This document shows positions 26,364 through 34,234 of a DNA stretch of 64,000 nucleotides, piece after piece. Each line of letters begins with the position of its first letter. Position 1 is the stretch's first letter. The stretch comes from Mucilaginibacter sp. SJ. Its GTDB lineage: Bacteria > Bacteroidota > Bacteroidia > Sphingobacteriales > Sphingobacteriaceae. Position numbers and translations under genes: made by a program. The notes beneath the pieces are model-generated. The model was not told where the DNA came from, ran no database searches, and worked only from the letters and a program-made list of their open reading frames with translations. The stretch lies in the NCBI RefSeq assembly GCF_028993635.1, contig NZ_CP118631.1, forward strand, positions 2,666,001 to 2,730,000, in the 5' to 3' direction.

Positions 26364-26813
26364 TTAACCCAATAACTGTTTAACCACCTCTGATATTGTT
26401 TTACCATCAGCCTTGCCTGCAAGCTCTTTACTGGCCATACCCATTACGCGGCCCATGTCTTTTACCGATGTAGCGCCTATCCGGCCAATGAGCTCTTCAA
26501 GGTAGCCTTCAATTTCGAACTTGCTCATTTGCTGCGGAAGGTATTCTTCAATAACCAGCATTTCGGCTATTTCAACCTGGTAAAGGTCGTCGCGGTTTTG
26601 CTCCTTATAAATATCGGCCGATTCCTTACGCTGTTTTACCAGCTTTTGCAATACTTTAATTTCAGCTTCCTCGGTTAGTTCATCTGCAGCGCCTTTTTCG
26701 GTTTTAGCCAAAAGCAATGCCGATTTGATGGCACGCAATCCCTGTAAACGATCTGCCTGCTTGGCAAGCATGGCCAGTTTAATGTCCTGGTCTATTTGTG
26801 TAATTAATGACAT
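26364..26813 (-). CDS. GatB/YqeY domain-containing protein
   Basis: This 149-residue YqeY-family protein is related to the tRNA-binding tail domain of GatB. It has the typical 'LRAIKSALLLAKTEKG' (about 26-41), 'KLVKQRKESADIYKEQNRDDL' (about 57-77), 'EIAEMLVIEEYLPQQMS' (about 81-97) and 'KDMGRVMGMASKELAGKADGK' (about 119-139). Length is normal. The free-standing form has no firm function but is often near translation genes. It is monocistronic here. Confidence 0.9.
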   Translation of the reverse strand: MSLITQIDQDIKLAMLAKQADRLQGLRAIKSALLLAKTEKGAADELTEEAEIKVLQKLVKQRKESADIYKEQNRDDLYQVEIAEMLVIEEYLPQQMSKFEIEGYLEELIGRIGATSVKDMGRVMGMASKELAGKADGKTISEVVKQLLG

Positions 26814-26823
26814 ATCTTTAATT

Positions 26824-26977
26824 AGTGAATTATTGATTTAGTGAGTTAATGAATTTTGATGTGCAAATTTCAGATATGCAAATGTGCAGATTATTAAAAT
26901 TCACATTTTCAAATCTTCAAATTGGCAAATTATCAAATTAAATCTGCTCATCTGAAATTTGCACATCTGCACATCCA
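26824..26977. repeat. Low-complexity dispersed repeats: GTGAATTA and TTTGCACATCTGCACATC types
   Basis: 26824-26855 carries AGTGAATTATTGATTTAGTG-like words, seen again at 43755-43795 and 43863-43892. 26861-26875 and 26950-26964 form an exact 15-nt inverted repeat (GTGCAAATTTCAGAT and its complement). TGCACATCTGCACATC-like words recur at 36903-36938. These are intergenic repeats with hairpin potential. Confidence 0.6.
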
Positions 26978-27736
26978 CTACCCCCTGAATATTGTACCGG
27001 CATTTGCCTGTGCTGCAGGCATGATCACGAGGTCGTTAATGTTAACATGTGCCGGGCGTGATACTATGAACCAGATGGTTTCGGCCACATCTTCGGCCAC
27101 CAATGGTTTAAAACCATCATACACTTTTTTAGCCCTTTCCTTATCACCCTTAAAGCGCACCTCCGAAAACTCGGTTTCCACAGCCCCCGGATGTATCGCC
27201 GTTACCTTAATACCATGAGGTAAAAGGTCAATCCGCATACCTTTATTTAAAGCATCAACGGCATGTTTGGTAGCGCAATATACATTTCCGTTGGCATAAA
27301 CTTCCTTACCGGCAATCGACCCAAGGTTTATAATATGCCCCGTACCATTTTCTATCATCCAGTTTGATACTACGCGACTTACATACAGCAAGCCCTTAAT
27401 ATTGGTATCAATCATGGTTTCCCAATCGTCAATGTTTCCTTTTTGAATTGGATCAAGGCCCTGGCTTAAACCGGCATTGTTTACCAGCACCGTTACTCTT
27501 TTCCATTCGGCCGGCAAAGCTTCCAGGCTGTTAATGGTATCTTCGCGGTTACGCACATCAAATGACGAAACCGCAACTTCTACGTTATATTTATCATTCA
27601 GGTGTTTGGCCAGTTTCTCCAACCTGTCTAACCGGCGACCGGTTAATACCAAATTATATCCCCCACGGGCAAAAACGTGCGCGCATGCCTCGCCGATGCC
27701 GGCGGTAGCTCCTGTAATTAAGGCAATCTTACTCAT
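26978..27736 (-). CDS. SDR-family NAD(P)-dependent oxidoreductase (YdfG-like)
   Basis: This 252-residue short-chain dehydrogenase has the nucleotide-binding TGATAGIG (about 8-15), 'NNAGLSQG' (about 87-94), and a catalytic triad of Ser in 'NLGSIAG' (about 138) with 'YCATKHAV' (Y153, K157). 'HPGAVETEFSEVRF' (about 182-195) follows. An Arg near the end of strand 2 (TGRRLDRL) suggests NADP(H) preference. It resembles the YdfG/serine dehydrogenase group, but the substrate is not fixed. It is monocistronic, and the downstream gap is full of repeats. Confidence 0.88.
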   Translation of the reverse strand: MSKIALITGATAGIGEACAHVFARGGYNLVLTGRRLDRLEKLAKHLNDKYNVEVAVSSFDVRNREDTINSLEALPAEWKRVTVLVNNAGLSQGLDPIQKGNIDDWETMIDTNIKGLLYVSRVVSNWMIENGTGHIINLGSIAGKEVYANGNVYCATKHAVDALNKGMRIDLLPHGIKVTAIHPGAVETEFSEVRFKGDKERAKKVYDGFKPLVAEDVAETIWFIVSRPAHVNINDLVIMPAAQANAGTIFRG

Positions 27737-27859
27737 AGGTATTGATAACTATAAACAGCGAAATTATGTTTTTTAGTTTAAAATATTGTCGGTTGTGGGT
27801 AAGGATGTTTTTGTATGGGGATTTTCACCGTTTGCGTTAAAAACGCAAACCCACTTTAA

Positions 27860-27880
27860 GCACTCATTATAAATGAGCGC
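27860..27880. repeat. Short dispersed palindromic repeat, copy 2
   Basis: GCACTCATTATAAATGAGCGC, the inverted counterpart of 364-384. A neighbouring palindrome, GCGTTAAAAACGC (27832-27844), matches the second small palindrome at copy 1. It lies between the SDR start and the porT stop. Confidence 0.5.
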
Positions 27881-27929
27881 AAGAAAACCCCAGGAAAGAA
27901 AAAGCTTTGCGCCTTTGCGAGAAATGCTC

Positions 27930-28664
27930 CTACTCAAAAATCAAACTAAACATAATGGTATGTAAGCCCAACCTGCTGAGGGGCGCCGAATAGGGGTTAT
28001 ACTCGCGCATCAGTACGTTGCCTAATGAATTGGAGATCTTAATCTCGGGCGAAAGCTTAAAAAATTCAAAATAGATATCACAACCAACGCCCGCCTCATA
28101 CGAGGCAAAGCCACCTACATTTTTAACCAGCTTCTCTGAAAGGTCGAGATTGGCATCCGCGTTTTTCTTAGAGCCTATGGCCTGGGTATATTTCAGGCCG
28201 CCTACAACATAAGCCCTGAAATCGCCCAGCCTGTCTGATTTTAACTTCAATTGCAAGGGAACGTCTACCGAAGTGGTTTGTACTTTTTTATCCACATCTT
28301 CTGACGGATCTACATAAGAATAATGCAAAGCCCTGTCGGCAAAAATTAATGATGGTGTGGTGCGTACCTCCAAATGCTCGGTGATCCTGTACCGGGTTAA
28401 AAAACCTACTCCGAAAGCCGGTGAACTTTTTGAGCTGATGCTGTTAAGCGGTCCCTTAACCTGCACACCATTCTCATTTAAAAACGCGTCGCGAAAATTG
28501 GGCTGGTTAACAATTTTAAAATCAGTGCTTACATAAGTAAAACTGAAACCAAAGCTCAGATCCTGCTGATCGGCACCGCCACCCCATGCAGGTACACCCT
28601 GAGCAAACAATAAATTGCTGCTAAAAATAAGTACAACTACAAGCAGGTAACGGTTTATAATCAT
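27930..28664 (-). CDS. porT: PorT-like outer-membrane barrel (type IX secretion)
   Basis: This 244-residue protein has a signal peptide (ending NLLFAQ, about residue 22) and a beta-barrel pattern: 'DLSFGFSFTYVSTDFKI', 'FGVGFLTRYRITEHLEVRTTPSL', 'DVPLQLKLKSDRLGDFRAYVVGGLKY', 'SPEIKISNSLGN' and the end 'IMFSLIFE'. Family pattern and location directly behind ubiE agree with PorT/SprT, an outer-membrane part of the type IX secretion/gliding machinery. A T9SS cargo with a C-terminal sorting domain lies at 51094-51609, which fits. It overlaps ubiE by 4 nt. If not PorT, it is a generic porin-family barrel. Confidence 0.75.
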   Translation of the reverse strand: MIINRYLLVVVLIFSSNLLFAQGVPAWGGGADQQDLSFGFSFTYVSTDFKIVNQPNFRDAFLNENGVQVKGPLNSISSKSSPAFGVGFLTRYRITEHLEVRTTPSLIFADRALHYSYVDPSEDVDKKVQTTSVDVPLQLKLKSDRLGDFRAYVVGGLKYTQAIGSKKNADANLDLSEKLVKNVGGFASYEAGVGCDIYFEFFKLSPEIKISNSLGNVLMREYNPYSAPLSRLGLHTIMFSLIFE

Positions 28665-29392
28665 TTAATACCGGTGTATATTGAACAGATACCAAACGTT
28701 AAAGGCCGGCATTTGGTATTCTTAAAGCCCACTTTATCCATCAAACCCACAAAAGCCTGCCCATCCGGAAAAGCAGCTACCGACTCAGGCAAATAGCTGT
28801 ATGCCCTTGCATCTTTACTAAACAGTTTACCAATCCCCGGGGTAATATAGCTGAAGTAAAAATTATACAACTGCTTTACCGGGAATACTTTAGGCTTCGA
28901 AAATTCAAGCACCACCACCTTCCCCCCAGGCTTTAGTACCCGGATTATATCAGCAAGGCCTTTTTCCAGGTTTTCAAAATTACGTACGCCGTAGGCAACC
29001 GTAACAGCATCAAACTCCGCGCCCTCAAACGGCAGTTTCTCCGAATCGCCCAGCTTTACAGCAAATTTATCGCTCAAACCCCGTTTTGCTATTTTTTGCT
29101 CCGCGATGTCAAGCATGCCCCTGGAAATATCTACACCAATAATTTTTTCAGGTTTCAGGATAGATAAAGCCTCAAAAGCAAAATCGCCGGTACCGGTAGC
29201 AACATCAAGTATCAGTTTGGGTTTATCCTTTTTTAATTCGTTGATGGCTTTTTTACGCCAGATGATATCAATACCAAGCGACATGAAATGGTTAAGGAAA
29301 TCATACGTTTTTGATATATTGTTGAACATATCTGCCACCTGTTCTTTTTTGGTAGCCTGCTCGTCATGGTATGGTGTTATGGTTTTGCTCAT
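28661..29392 (-). CDS. ubiE: Demethylmenaquinone methyltransferase
   Basis: UbiE/MenG methylates demethylmenaquinone in the last step of menaquinone synthesis. The 243-residue SAM-dependent enzyme has 'DVATGTGDFAFEAL' (motif I, about 62-75), 'IIGVDISRGMLDIAEQKI' (motif post I), 'DAVTVAYGVRNFENLEKGL' (about 128-146) and 'KVVVLEFSKP' (about 163-172). All match the UbiE signature. Menaquinone is the expected quinone for the complex I encoded in this window. It overlaps porT by 4 nt. Confidence 0.95.
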   Translation of the reverse strand: MSKTITPYHDEQATKKEQVADMFNNISKTYDFLNHFMSLGIDIIWRKKAINELKKDKPKLILDVATGTGDFAFEALSILKPEKIIGVDISRGMLDIAEQKIAKRGLSDKFAVKLGDSEKLPFEGAEFDAVTVAYGVRNFENLEKGLADIIRVLKPGGKVVVLEFSKPKVFPVKQLYNFYFSYITPGIGKLFSKDARAYSYLPESVAAFPDGQAFVGLMDKVGFKNTKCRPLTFGICSIYTGIK

Positions 29393-29748
29393 CGCGGCAA
29401 AGATAATGATTGTATACCGAATGCATTAACACTAACAAGGGTGAAAAACGAATACTGAAACAGGGCTGACAAGTTAACTCACCCCGACTTCGCTACGCTC
29501 GCCACCCTTCTCTGCTTCGCAAAGAGGGGATTTTAATTTATATATTTTCTTACCCTCTTTATCCGAAGGATAGAGGAGGGTGGCCCAACGCAGCGCAGGC
29601 CAAATGGACCACCTATGCGTTACGCTGTAACTAAACCGATTTTATATTACTACAATTATGTAAATGTTAAGTCAATTCATTATTTTTAAAAACCAATTTC
29701 GGCCGGTAGTCCCGGCAAATCACATTTAAAATTTGTTTCCTTATCCTT
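29393..29748. other. Divergent intergenic region with a palindromic repeat
   Basis: This 356-nt gap between ubiE (minus) and the Gfo/Idh gene (plus) has no credible ORF. About 29478-29610 is an imperfect inverted repeat: GCCACCCTTCTCTGCTTCGC faces AGAGGAGGGTGGC, with the words ACTTCGCTACGCTC and CGCAGCGCAGG at the flanks. It is related in style to the CCCTCTC...GAGAGGG palindromes elsewhere. The remaining sequence holds the two promoter regions; I see no exact TAnnTTTG box. Confidence 0.6.
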
Positions 29749-31119
29749 ATGAAAGACGAACAAGAATCCTCGCGCCGCAGTTTTATTAAAAAACTAACCA
29801 CTGCAACCGCGGCCGTAGCTGCCGGATCGGGCCTTTTAGCCAGCCAAAGCCAGGCCAAAACTTTTTCCATCCAGAAACGCCTCATCGGCAACAGTCCTAA
29901 CGACCAGGTAAACATCGCCCTCATTGGGGCCGGTGGTATGGGTACTCAGGATACCATCACCGCCCTGCAGGTGCCCGGTGTTAAACTGGTAGCTGTATGC
30001 GATTTGTATGACGGTCGCTTAAAAGATGCCAAAACCCGCTGGGGAGCCGACATTTTTACTACCCGGGTTTACAAAGAGATCCTGAACCGTAAAGACATTG
30101 ACGCGGTAATCATTGCCACGCCTGATCACTGGCACCAGCAAATTTCTGTTGATGCCATGCACGCCGGTAAACATGTGTATTGCGAAAAACCAATGGTGCA
30201 CGCCATTACCGAAGGTCCGGCGGTGATCAAAGCGCAAAAAGAAACAGGAATGATATTCCAGGTAGGCAGCCAGGGGGTATCATCATTAGGCAATGAAAAA
30301 GCACACGAGTTATTAAAAAGCGGCGCTATTGGCGAATTAAACTATGCCGAAGGTTTCTGGGCCCGCCGCGCGCCGCTTGAGGTTTGGCAATACCCCATCC
30401 CTGAAGATGCCTCGCCTCAAACTGTCGACTGGGAAACTTATATCAGCAATACCAAAAAGCGTCCGTTTGATGAAAAACGCTTTTTCCGCTGGAGAAATTA
30501 TACCGACTATGGCACCGGCATGGCAGGCGACCTTTTTGTTCACCTTTTTTCAAGCCTGCATTTTATAGCCGATTCAGTTGGCCCTAACAAAATCTATGCA
30601 TCCGGCGGCTTACGTTTCTGGAATGATGGCCGCGAAGTACCTGATGTACTTTTAGGCACTTTTGATTATGGTAAAACACAGGCACACCCGGCCTTTAATC
30701 TTTCCTTACGTTGCAACTTTGTGGATGGCACCAGCGGTACCACTTATCTTAAACTGGTAGGCAGCGAAGGCTCAATGGATATAACATGGGATAAAGTGAC
30801 GCTTAAACGCAATAAAGTGATGGACTCTGATGATCCATTCTATCTTGATAAACTCAAAAAAGCAGGCAGCGGTTATGCCGAACGCAAAAAGATGCTACCT
30901 CCCGAAGAGATCACGTATGATGCCGAAAAAGGATACAAAGGTGGCCCATATGATCATATGGTGAACTTTTTTACTGCTATCCGCAATAAAGACAAGGTAA
31001 CCGAAGATGCGATATTTGGCTATCGCGCGGCGGCCCCTGCCCTGCTGTGTAATGACAGCTATTACAATAACAGCCCCATGTTCTGGGATCCGGAAAAAAT
31101 GCAGGTTGTCAAAAAATAA
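29749..31119 (+). CDS. Gfo/Idh/MocA oxidoreductase with Tat signal
   Basis: This 456-residue exported NAD(P)-dependent oxidoreductase has an N-terminal Tat signal, 'SSRRSFIKKLTTATAAVAAG' (SRRSFIK motif at about 8-14), followed by a Rossmann fold 'NIALIGAGGMGTQD' (about 55-68). The family's EKP motif is in 'GKHVYCEKPMVHA' (about 142-154). The C-terminal domain, with 'DWETYISNTKKRPFD' and 'YGTGMAGDLFVHLFSSLHF', is typical of the secreted subgroup that pairs with sugar-processing enzymes. The 3' neighbour, a DUF1080 hydrolase 23 nt on, supports a two-gene operon for sugar (possibly 3-keto-glycoside) metabolism in the periplasm (inference). Confidence 0.88.
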   Translation: MKDEQESSRRSFIKKLTTATAAVAAGSGLLASQSQAKTFSIQKRLIGNSPNDQVNIALIGAGGMGTQDTITALQVPGVKLVAVCDLYDGRLKDAKTRWGADIFTTRVYKEILNRKDIDAVIIATPDHWHQQISVDAMHAGKHVYCEKPMVHAITEGPAVIKAQKETGMIFQVGSQGVSSLGNEKAHELLKSGAIGELNYAEGFWARRAPLEVWQYPIPEDASPQTVDWETYISNTKKRPFDEKRFFRWRNYTDYGTGMAGDLFVHLFSSLHFIADSVGPNKIYASGGLRFWNDGREVPDVLLGTFDYGKTQAHPAFNLSLRCNFVDGTSGTTYLKLVGSEGSMDITWDKVTLKRNKVMDSDDPFYLDKLKKAGSGYAERKKMLPPEEITYDAEKGYKGGPYDHMVNFFTAIRNKDKVTEDAIFGYRAAAPALLCNDSYYNNSPMFWDPEKMQVVKK

Positions 31120-31142
31120 CAGATCACAGCAAATACCTTATT

Positions 31143-31880
31143 ATGAAACAACAGTTTAAAAAATTGGGTTTGGCACTGGCTGCTGCAGGCTTAGTTTGCG
31201 TACAAACGTCAGGGATTCCGGTTCATAACGCTAAACTTCCTAAACAGGCTACTCCTGCAAAAGGTACCTGGATAAATTTATTTGATGGCAAAACACTAAA
31301 AGGCTGGCATGGCTTTAATAAAAAAGGTCCGGTAAAAAACTGGACTATTATTGATGGTGCCCTGGTTTGCCTTGGTGCAGCGCAGGGCGATACCGGCGGT
31401 GATATAGTAACCGATAAAGCTTACACCAATTTTGAGCTTTCATGGGAATGGAAGATAGAAAAAGGCAGTAACAGCGGTGTAATATACCATGTGGTTGAAG
31501 ATCCAAAATATCATGGCCCCTATGAAACCGGTCCCGAATATCAAATCATTGACGATGCAGGCTGGCCTGAAAAACTGGAAGACTGGCAAAAAACAGGCTG
31601 TGATTATGCCATGTACCTGCCAAACGCCTCAAAAAAGGTAGCCCCGGTTGGCACCTGGAACACCAGTAAAATTATTTTCAACAACGGCCATGTTGAGCAC
31701 TGGCTCAACGGCAAAAAGATTTTAGCTTTTGAAGCCTGGACCAGCGACTGGAAAAGGAAAAAAGCCGAAGGTAAATGGAAAGATTATCCCGACTATGGCA
31801 ACGCCAAAACCGGCTTAATCGCTCTGCAGGACCATGGGCATAAAGCTTATTTCAGGAGCATTAAAATAAAGGAATTATAA
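31143..31880 (+). CDS. DUF1080 (3-keto-disaccharide hydrolase-like) protein
   Basis: This 245-residue exported protein has a signal-like N-terminus (MKQQFKKLGLALAAAGLVCV). The DUF1080 concanavalin-like domain runs from about 40 to the end: 'WINLFDGKTLKGWHGF' (about 43-58), 'YTNFELSWEWKIEKGSNSGV', 'GPEYQIIDDAG', 'HWLNGKKILAFE' and the end 'GHKAYFRSIKIKEL'. Members include 3-keto-disaccharide hydrolases that act after a Gfo/Idh oxidoreductase, which is exactly the upstream neighbour. Activity here is inferred from family and context. Confidence 0.85.
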   Translation: MKQQFKKLGLALAAAGLVCVQTSGIPVHNAKLPKQATPAKGTWINLFDGKTLKGWHGFNKKGPVKNWTIIDGALVCLGAAQGDTGGDIVTDKAYTNFELSWEWKIEKGSNSGVIYHVVEDPKYHGPYETGPEYQIIDDAGWPEKLEDWQKTGCDYAMYLPNASKKVAPVGTWNTSKIIFNNGHVEHWLNGKKILAFEAWTSDWKRKKAEGKWKDYPDYGNAKTGLIALQDHGHKAYFRSIKIKEL

Positions 31881-31892
31881 AATTTATAGTTT

Positions 31893-32091
31893 TTGCTTCG
31901 TACCTTCGCGCAACAGTTTTATCTTTATCAAAAAACTCATTGGGGGTACGAAGCAATCCTTAACAGCAGGCAACCATGCAATATCGCCGGCAGAGGACCG
32001 CTTCGCCGTTCCGCCTCCCAATGATCGGGAAAGATGAATTATCTTTTTAATCCCCCGTTGAATATATAACCCACAATGAGTTTTTTTGTTT
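31893..32091. repeat. Nested inverted repeats between DUF1080 and VOC genes
   Basis: TTGCTTCGTACC (31893-31904) pairs with GGTACGAAGCAA (31945-31956). Independently AAAAAACTCATTG (31930-31942) pairs with CAATGAGTTTTTT (32074-32086). The second pair encloses a GC-rich stretch. The convergent genes on both sides suggest a shared terminator role, but the nested arms look like two overlapping dispersed repeats. Confidence 0.6.
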
Positions 32092-32103
32092 GCTTTTTAT
32101 CTG

Positions 32104-32592
32104 TTAATTAGCCAGTTGCAGTAAATTTTCTATATCCAACCTGCGGGTAAACATGGTCAAATTCCCTTCCTGATCTACAGGCCATTGTTCTTTGGGGCGA
32201 TCCCAGTAGAGCTCAACCCCGTTTTGATCGGGATCGTTAAGATAGATGGCTTCAGATACACCATGATCAGATGCTCCTGTAATATTGTAACGGGCATCAA
32301 TCAGCCTTTTAAGTATAATGGCCAGGTCTTTTCTTTCGGGATATAAGATGGCAGTATGGTATAAGCCTGATGCGTATTCCGGGGCCGGTGAAGCGCCTTT
32401 GCTATGCCAGGTATTTAAGCCAATATGATGGTGATAACCACCTGCAGATATAAATGCAGCCTGATCGCCGTACATCACCATTTTTTCAAAGCCTAACAAA
32501 CCACAGTAAAAATCAAGAGATTTTTGCAGGTCGCTTACTTTTAAGTGTACGTGACCAATGTGGGTTTGGGCGGGTATTTTATAATCGTTCAT
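32104..32592 (-). CDS. VOC-family (glyoxalase/extradiol dioxygenase-like) protein
   Basis: This 162-residue cytoplasmic vicinal-oxygen-chelate protein has 'HIGHVHLKVSDLQKSLDFYCGLLGF' (about 11-35, opening metal His), 'GYHHHIGLNTWHSKG' (about 52-66), 'GLYHTAILYPERKDL' and 'IYLNDPDQNGVELYWDRP' (about 130-147, metal Glu). It resembles the N-terminal half of catechol 2,3-dioxygenase-type proteins (CatE/YfiE-like). Whether it is a dioxygenase or a binding protein cannot be told. It is monocistronic. Confidence 0.85.
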   Translation of the reverse strand: MNDYKIPAQTHIGHVHLKVSDLQKSLDFYCGLLGFEKMVMYGDQAAFISAGGYHHHIGLNTWHSKGASPAPEYASGLYHTAILYPERKDLAIILKRLIDARYNITGASDHGVSEAIYLNDPDQNGVELYWDRPKEQWPVDQEGNLTMFTRRLDIENLLQLAN

Positions 32593-32728
32593 ATAATTGC
32601 ATGTTTAAACATCAAACTTAATTATTATTGCGCTACTTTTTGTTTTCCTATTGTAAAACAAGCTTATAAATAAGCAATGGCTATTTACTCCATACTATTA
32701 CCACAATGAACGCATTAAGTAAAAATAC

Positions 32729-32736
32729 TACCTTTG
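32729..32736 (+). promoter_or_regulatory. Bacteroidota -7 element directly before engB
   Basis: TACCTTTG ends 4 nt before the engB ATG (32741). If this is the real -7 box, the transcript starts at or next to the start codon, i.e. it is leaderless or nearly so. The -33 element is not clear. Confidence 0.4.
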
Positions 32737-32740
32737 CAGA

Positions 32741-33385
32741 ATGATCGTAAAATCGGCCGAATTTATTTGCAGCAACAGCCAGGTAAGCAAGTTACCTCCA
32801 CCCGTTAAAGCGGAGTACGCTTTCATCGGGCGCTCAAATGTGGGCAAATCATCCCTTATTAATACCTTAACTGGTAAAAAGGGCCTCGCTAAAACGTCGC
32901 AAACTCCCGGCAAAACGCAGCTGATCAATCATTTCCTGATCAACGAGAGCTGGTACATTGTTGATTTACCCGGTTATGGCTATGCCCGCGCATCAAAAAC
33001 GGAAAAAGCCAAATGGGATAAGTTCATCCATACTTACCTGGACAAGCGCGAAAGCCTTCAATGCGTAATGGTGCTGATCGACAGTCGCCTCGAGCCACAA
33101 AAGATCGACCTTGAATTTTGCAACTGGCTTGGCGAAAAAGGTCTTTCATTTGTGCTGGTATTCACCAAAGCAGATAAACAATCGAGCATTAAAACAGATC
33201 AAAATATAGCTAAATTCAAAAAAGCCCTGCTGGCTACATTTGATGAAATGCCACAGTTTTTTGTCACATCATCAGAAACACAGCAAGGCCGCGAAGAGAT
33301 CCTTGAGTTTATTGATGTAGTAAATCAAAATTTTGAAGTACCGGTTTTCTTTGGCTCCCCTCTTGAGAGGGGGCGCGAAGGATAG
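32741..33385 (+). CDS. engB: Ribosome-biogenesis GTPase EngB/YsxC/YihA
   Basis: EngB is a cytoplasmic GTPase needed for large-subunit assembly. The 214-residue protein has the P-loop GRSNVGKSS (30-38), the G2 region 'KTSQTPGKTQ' (51-60), G3 'DLPGYG' (75-80) and G4 'TKAD' (142-145). 'VTSSETQQGREEI' (about 175-187) provides G5. Unusually, residues 205-214 (GSPLERGREG) are encoded by the first copy of the palindromic repeat that begins at 33355, so the original stop codon is gone and the protein has an acquired tail. A TACCTTTG box lies immediately upstream. Confidence 0.93.
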   Translation: MIVKSAEFICSNSQVSKLPPPVKAEYAFIGRSNVGKSSLINTLTGKKGLAKTSQTPGKTQLINHFLINESWYIVDLPGYGYARASKTEKAKWDKFIHTYLDKRESLQCVMVLIDSRLEPQKIDLEFCNWLGEKGLSFVLVFTKADKQSSIKTDQNIAKFKKALLATFDEMPQFFVTSSETQQGREEILEFIDVVNQNFEVPVFFGSPLERGREG

Positions 33386-33781
33386 CGCGATGGCAGGGGT
33401 GTGTTGTGCAAGCGATAAGTAACATGCTTGAGAAACACACCCCTACACCCCTCTCAAGAGGGGAATCGCACGGGGCCTCGCTTTTGAAAAAATCAGAAAA
33501 GACAGTTCCCCTCTTGAGAGGAGGCGCGAAGGGATAGCGTGATGGCAGGGGTGTGTTATGCAAGCGATAAGTAACATGCTTGAGAAACACACCCCTCCCC
33601 CCCTCTCAAGAGGGGAATCGCACAGGGCAACGCTTTTGAACAAATCAAAAAAGAAAGCTCCCCTCTTGAGAGGGGGCGCGAAGGATAGTGCGATAGCAGG
33701 GGTGTGTTATACAAGCGATAAGCTCAGCAAATGAAGAAACACACCCCTACACCCCTCTCAAGAGGGGAATCGCACAGGGCC
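33355..33781. repeat. Tandem array of three long palindromic repeats
   Basis: Three units start at 33355, 33506 and 33658 (periods 151 and 152 nt). Each is an imperfect inverted repeat of about 124 nt. The left arm begins CTCCCCTCTTGAGAGGGGG, goes on to GCGCGAAGGATAGCGCGATG and ends GCAGGGGTGTGTT. The right arm begins AACACACCCCT and ends CCCCTCTCAAGAGGGGAATC. Units are separated by about 27 nt of AT-rich sequence with CTTTTGAA and AATCA words. The loop CAAGCGATAAGTAACATGC is kept in units 1 and 2 and altered in unit 3. The first unit overlaps the engB 3' end. The array fills the 414-nt gap to the DUF559 gene. No transposase lies inside. Confidence 0.93.
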
Positions 33782-33799
33782 TTTTAATTATTTTTAATA

Positions 33800-34234
33800 T
33801 TGAGCAATATGCCCCGCACAATCATTTCATACAATCCCCGGTTAAAAGAGCTGGCCCGGAAATTAAGGAATGACAGCACAATTGGCGAAATATTGCTTTG
33901 GAAAGAGTTAAAAGGCAAACAAGGTTATGGATATGATTTCCATCGCCAAAAGCCTCTGTTAAATTATATTGTAGATTTCTATTGTTTCGAACTAAATTTG
34001 ATAATAGAGATCGATGGTCAATATCATAACCACGAAGAGACATATAAACTGGATTTGATACGTGAGCAAGAACTCGAAAAATACGATTTAACAATTATCC
34101 GTTTTACTGAACTGGAAGTAAGAAAAGACATGTTCAACGTTTTAAGAACAATTGAGCAACATATAGAGAAATTTAAAAACAACGAAGTAGATCACACCTC
34201 TTACCCCTTTCAAGAGGGTAGCCGAATATCATGA
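33800..34234 (+). CDS. DUF559 (Vsr-like PD-(D/E)XK) endonuclease-domain protein
   Basis: This 144-residue protein belongs to DUF559, the Vsr-like restriction-endonuclease fold. It shows 'LRNDSTIGEILLWKELKGKQ' (about 22-41), 'YDFHRQKPLLNYIVDFYCFELNLIIEIDGQYHN' (about 49-81, containing the DFY, EIDG and H catalytic-site elements), 'DLIREQELEKYDLTIIRFTE' (about 88-107) and 'FNVLRTIEQHI'. The core is intact. The last roughly 14 residues come from a degenerate palindrome arm (see 34192-34225). It begins 18 nt after the three-copy array and its stop overlaps the ubiA start by 4 nt. No partner methylase is seen, so a simple restriction role is unlikely. Function is unknown. Confidence 0.85.
   Translation: MSNMPRTIISYNPRLKELARKLRNDSTIGEILLWKELKGKQGYGYDFHRQKPLLNYIVDFYCFELNLIIEIDGQYHNHEETYKLDLIREQELEKYDLTIIRFTELEVRKDMFNVLRTIEQHIEKFKNNEVDHTSYPFQEGSRIS
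34192..34225 (+). repeat. Degenerate right half of the palindrome inside DUF559
   Basis: TCACACCTCTTACCCCTTTC followed by AAGAGGG matches the right arm of the 33355-33781 units (CACACCCCTACACCCCTCTC then AAGAGGGG) with a few changes. It lies in frame and encodes the tail HTSYPFQEG of the DUF559 protein. Confidence 0.75.

Noticed and set aside
33309..33643. Minus-strand ORFs in the repeat array with repeated peptides (CDSPLERG, CFSSMLLIACTTHPC).
   Set aside because: They are translations of the palindromic repeat; the peptides repeat only because the DNA does, and there is no ribosome-binding site.
33355..33781. The array as a CRISPR.
   Set aside because: Units are about 124 nt with near-constant short AT-rich spacers, not 25-40 nt repeats with unique spacers, and no cas gene is near.
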